From positions 154,601 through 218,600 of the forward strand of contig NZ_BMPU01000004.1 of NCBI RefSeq assembly GCF_014647755.1: a DNA stretch of 64,000 nt. The letters are read 5' to 3'. A program made the translations under genes and the position numbers. The notes beneath the pieces were generated by a model. It was not told the origin of the DNA and ran no database searches. It worked only from the letters and a program-made list of their open reading frames with translations. Numbering within the stretch: the first letter of the stretch is position 1; every line of letters begins with the position of its first letter. Below, in pieces: positions 61,176 through 64,000 of this stretch. The stretch is from Porphyromonas pasteri (GTDB taxonomy: Bacteria; Bacteroidota; Bacteroidia; Bacteroidales; Porphyromonadaceae).

Positions 61176-63527
61176 TTAGCTCTTCGACTTCTTAGCGCGG
61201 GGAGAGGACTTGCGAGCTGCGCCCTTACGAGCCGTCTTCGCAGGCGTCTCAGCGATGAGCTTCATACAGTCCTCGTAGCTCATCGACGTGGGGTCGACAT
61301 CCTTAGGGAGCTTGTAGTTGTCGGTCTTGTACTTGAGGTACGGGCCGAAGCGACCGGTGCGGATCGAGAGGTCGGCATCTTCGGTGAAGGACTTCAGGAG
61401 GCTCTTCTCCTCGCTCTCACGCTTCTCACGGATGATCTCGATAGCTTGCTCTGCGGTGCAGGAGAGGGGATCGGTGTCCTTAGGTAGGCTGTAGAACTTC
61501 CCTGCGTGGCGGACATAGGGGCCGAAGCGACCCACTGCGACTGTCATCACCTCACCCTCGTACTCACCGATATTCTTCGGCAGGTCAAAGAGCGCAAGGG
61601 CTTCTTCGAGGGTAATCGTCTCAAGCGACTGCCCCTTCTGCAGCGAAGCAAAGCGGGGCTTCTCGGCATCCTCTGCCGTACCCAGCTGTGCCATAGGGCC
61701 GTAGCGACCGATGCTGACCGATACCTGCAGCCCCGTCGAGGGCTGTACACCGAGGATACGCTGGCCGACACGCTGAGCAGGACGCTCATGCGTAGCACGC
61801 TCTACCTCGGGGTGGAAGCGCTGGTAGAAGTCGCCGATAGCGCCTGACCAAGCGGTCTTCCCTTCGGCGATCGTATCGAACTCTTCCTCGACACGCGCCG
61901 TGAAGTTGTAGTCGACGATATTGGGGAACTGATCGACGAGGAAGTCATTGACGACGATACCCACGTCGGTAGGTAGGAGCTTCCCCTTGTCGGCACCGTA
62001 GACTTCGCTCTTGACAGCACGCTTGACGGCGCCATCCTTGAGGGTCAGTACGGTATAGTTGCGGTGCTGGCCTTCGCGGTCAGCACGCTCTACATAGCCA
62101 CGATTCTGGATCGTCTGGATCGTGGGAGCATAAGTCGAGGGACGGCCGATGCCGAGCTCTTCCATCTTGCTCACCATCGAAGCCTCCGTGTAGCGGGCAG
62201 GGCGCTGTGTGAAGCGCTCTTCCCCCGTGAGAGCTTCGAGCGAAAGAGCTTCGCGCTCCTTGACTGCGGGGAGGAGCTTTGTCACCTCTGCATTGCCTTC
62301 CTCTCCCGTCGACTCCATATAGACATCGAGGAAGCCTCGGAAGGTGATCACTTCGCCCTGTGCAGTGAAGGCATAGTCCGTACCAGAGACGGGGATCGAG
62401 ACGGTCGTGCGCTCGATCTCTGCGTCCGCCATCTGCGAGGCGAGGGTACGCTTGCGGATCAAGTCATAGAGACGCTGCTCCTGAGCCGTACCACCGACAC
62501 GCTCGCGGTCGATATAGGTGGGGCGAATAGCTTCGTGAGCCTCCTGCGCGCCCTTGCTCTTGGTCTGGAAGCGGCGGGGCTGGTGGTATTCCTTCCCAGG
62601 GTGCTTCTCGATCTGACGAGCGATAGCGCCGAGGGCTTGCGAAGAGAGGTTGACCGAGTCAGTACGCATATAGGTGATATGCCCCGATTCGTAGAGGGAC
62701 TGCGCGAGGCGCATCGTCTGCGAGACGGAGTAGCCGAGCTTGTGTGCGGCCTCCTGCTGCAGCGTAGATGTGGTGAAGGGAGCAGCTGGCGAGCGGCGAG
62801 CAGCACGGCGCGTGATCGCACCGATAGAGAAGTCGGCCGTAGCACAGCGTGTCATGAGGGCCTCAGCCTCGGCTTCGGTCGCGAAGCGATGATTGAGCTC
62901 TGTCAAGAGACGCTCACCCGAGGGGAGGACGAAGGTCGCCTGTAGGCGGTAAGAAGATTGGGGTACGAAGGCTGTGATCTCACGCTCACGGTCGACGATG
63001 AGTCGGACGGCTACGCTCTGCACACGCCCTGCCGAGAGCGAGGGACGGATGCGCTTCCACAGTACGGGAGAGAGCTCGAAGCCCACGATACGGTCGAGGA
63101 CGCGGCGTGCCTGCTGCGCATCGACAAGATTCATGTTCACCTCACGTGGGTGCTCCAGGGCATGGAGGAAGGCTTCGGCGGTAATCTCGTGGAAGACTAT
63201 ACGGCGGGTCTTCTCTGGCTTGAGCTCGAGGGCTTCGCTCAGGTGCCACGCGATGGCTTCACCTTCGCGGTCTTCATCGGAAGCGAGGTAGACGAGGTCG
63301 GCTTTCTTTGCTGCGGCTTTGAGTTCGCGCACCAGGCTCTTCTTGTCCTCGGTGATGACGTACTCGGGGCGGAAGCGATCCTCTACATTCACGCTGAAGG
63401 AATGCTGCTTGAGGTCACGCACATGGCCCGCACTGGCCATGACCTTATAGTCGTTCAGTTGATGTTTTTTGAGGAAGCCAGAGATCAGCTCGGCCTTCTT
63501 CGGAGACTCTACTATAACTAAATTCAT
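61176..63527 (-). CDS. topA: DNA topoisomerase I (type IA)
   Basis: 783 residues. TOPRIM domain at the start (LVIVESPKKAELISGFL, with YLASDEDREGEAIAWHL near 82), active-site Tyr in GHITYMRTDSVNLS near 280, and C-terminal repeats (SIGRYGPMAQLG, AVGRFGPYVRH, RTGRFGPYLKY) that replace the zinc ribbons of enterobacterial TopA. A basic Lys/Arg/Ser tail ends it. It relaxes negative supercoils behind RNA polymerase. Own promoter at 63583. Confidence 0.97.
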   Translation of the reverse strand: MNLVIVESPKKAELISGFLKKHQLNDYKVMASAGHVRDLKQHSFSVNVEDRFRPEYVITEDKKSLVRELKAAAKKADLVYLASDEDREGEAIAWHLSEALELKPEKTRRIVFHEITAEAFLHALEHPREVNMNLVDAQQARRVLDRIVGFELSPVLWKRIRPSLSAGRVQSVAVRLIVDREREITAFVPQSSYRLQATFVLPSGERLLTELNHRFATEAEAEALMTRCATADFSIGAITRRAARRSPAAPFTTSTLQQEAAHKLGYSVSQTMRLAQSLYESGHITYMRTDSVNLSSQALGAIARQIEKHPGKEYHQPRRFQTKSKGAQEAHEAIRPTYIDRERVGGTAQEQRLYDLIRKRTLASQMADAEIERTTVSIPVSGTDYAFTAQGEVITFRGFLDVYMESTGEEGNAEVTKLLPAVKEREALSLEALTGEERFTQRPARYTEASMVSKMEELGIGRPSTYAPTIQTIQNRGYVERADREGQHRNYTVLTLKDGAVKRAVKSEVYGADKGKLLPTDVGIVVNDFLVDQFPNIVDYNFTARVEEEFDTIAEGKTAWSGAIGDFYQRFHPEVERATHERPAQRVGQRILGVQPSTGLQVSVSIGRYGPMAQLGTAEDAEKPRFASLQKGQSLETITLEEALALFDLPKNIGEYEGEVMTVAVGRFGPYVRHAGKFYSLPKDTDPLSCTAEQAIEIIREKRESEEKSLLKSFTEDADLSIRTGRFGPYLKYKTDNYKLPKDVDPTSMSYEDCMKLIAETPAKTARKGAARKSSPRAKKSKS

Positions 63528-63582
63528 CTACGGATTACCCTATCTCTTCTATTATAATGGTTACGGGCAGGCACGCCCGGTG

Positions 63583-63590
63583 CAAAGGTA
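63583..63590 (-). promoter_or_regulatory. Promoter -7 box TACCTTTG (minus strand)
   Basis: CAAAGGTA on the plus strand, 56 bases upstream of topA. Confidence 0.6.
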
Positions 63591-63664
63591 GCAAAAAGCC
63601 CCCACCCCTGCATACTCAGCGCACTCTAAAGAGCAGATATAGAGCACAAGAGGGGACTGGATAC

Positions 63665-63702
63665 AAAAAAGATCGGCTCACCTCGTATGAGGCAAGCCGA
63701 TC
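63665..63702 (-). terminator. Terminator after the tRNA pair
   Basis: On the minus strand GATCGGCTTGCCTC and GAGGTGAGCCGATC with two internal mismatched bases, then six T: a classical intrinsic terminator 14 bases after tRNA-Ala. Confidence 0.85.
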
Positions 63703-63715
63703 GTCTTGAAAAAAG

Positions 63716-63789
63716 TGGAGAATAACGGATTCGAACCGTTGACCCCCTGCGTGCAAGGCAGGTGCTCTAGCCAGCTGAGCTAATCCCCC
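63716..63789 (-). tRNA. tRNA-Ala (TGC)
   Basis: 74 bases. Acceptor GGGGGAT with ATTCTCC, discriminator A; D arm with AGCTCAGCTGG; anticodon TGC (complement of 63753-63755); T arm AACGGTTCGAATCCGTT. CCA is not encoded. Confidence 0.96.
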
Positions 63790-63806
63790 AGGTAAGTCAC
63801 TTAAAG

Positions 63807-63880
63807 TAGTCCCAGGCAGATTTGAACTGCCGACCTCTACATTATCAGTGTAGCGCTCTAACCAACTGAGCTATAGGACT
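63807..63880 (-). tRNA. tRNA-Ile (GAT)
   Basis: 74 bases. Acceptor AGTCCTA with TGGGACT, discriminator A; anticodon GAT (complement of 63844-63846) in CTGATAA; T arm GGCAGTTCAAATCTGCC. It lies 17 bases before tRNA-Ala. The order Ile then Ala is that of rRNA-operon spacers, but no 23S follows. The last 120 bases of the window show no 16S end. Confidence 0.96.
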
Positions 63881-64000
63881 GTCTTTAGGACTATAATAAG
63901 GTGAGAAGAAAAGATATCGACAGCAGAAGCGAGTACGCACATTCAGAAAAATCACCTAACTCATCTCTTACGTACATACTACACTAACTATACTAAAGCC

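Noticed and set aside
63881..64000. 3' end of 16S rRNA upstream of tRNA-Ile
   Set aside because: The anti-Shine-Dalgarno end (GGATCACCTCCTTT) is absent from the last 120 bases on the minus strand.

Overview
The window reads as chromosome of a Porphyromonas-like member of the Bacteroidota. The pointers are: promoters of the Bacteroidota type (TTG, about 19 bases, TAnnTTTG) in front of many genes; a PorX-type response regulator of the type IX secretion system; a DPP IV, a second S9 peptidase, an M64 peptidase and an amino-acid symporter, which fit a peptide-fermenting life; and Bacteroidota families such as DUF4292, GIN-domain and Porin_10 proteins. Most genes are GC-rich, with a few clearly more AT-rich islands.

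Layout. 1-10.5 kb: end of a cation/proton antiporter, a MATE exporter, a fused corrin-ring enzyme (CobJ-CbiC), a sugar-type MFS transporter between two near-identical palindromes, DPP IV, lipoyl synthase and, convergent, an AGCS amino-acid symporter with a structured leader. 11-16 kb: a TIP30-like reductase, then six tandem paralogous lipoproteins with repeated promoters and terminators. 16.4-20.8 kb: a tight operon of dCMP deaminase, S41 protease, 5-formyl-THF cyclo-ligase, FolP and the c-di-AMP synthase CdaA. 21-32.5 kb (minus strand): M64 peptidase, PanE, four glycosyltransferases, RibF, then a degenerate-LytM EnvC-like protein, a DUF4292 lipoprotein and a TPR protein. 33-40.5 kb: RadA, the S6-S18-L9 operon, Dps, a polyprenyl synthase, a sensor-like membrane protein, a phosphoesterase, and TM2 and DUF2752 proteins. 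40.8-46.5 kb: tRNA-Ser, FtsH, CdsA, a GH10-like lipoprotein and a GIN-domain lipoprotein. 47-50 kb: S9 peptidase. 50-51 kb: an AT-rich VOC-Cdd1 cassette between 47-bp direct repeats. 51-60 kb: PorX, a HAD phosphatase, GpmA, a lipoprotein, a CDF metal exporter, a Porin_10 barrel and two tandem solute-binding-like proteins. 60.4-64 kb (minus strand): TruA, TopA, tRNA-Ala and tRNA-Ile.

The most striking unexplained signal lies between the genes. At least twelve short intergenic arrays are built on one plan: 12-bp near-palindromic cores (three-base half-site, six bases, three-base half-site) repeated at a pitch of almost exactly 22 bp. Three half-site types occur: ACC-N6-GGT (with several inner hexamers), CCA-N6-TAG, and CCG-N6-CGG. 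The inner hexamer is usually uniform within an array and differs between arrays; one array mixes two types. The VOC-Cdd1 cassette sits between copies of two units of such an array. All statements rest on reading the sequence alone; no searches were run.
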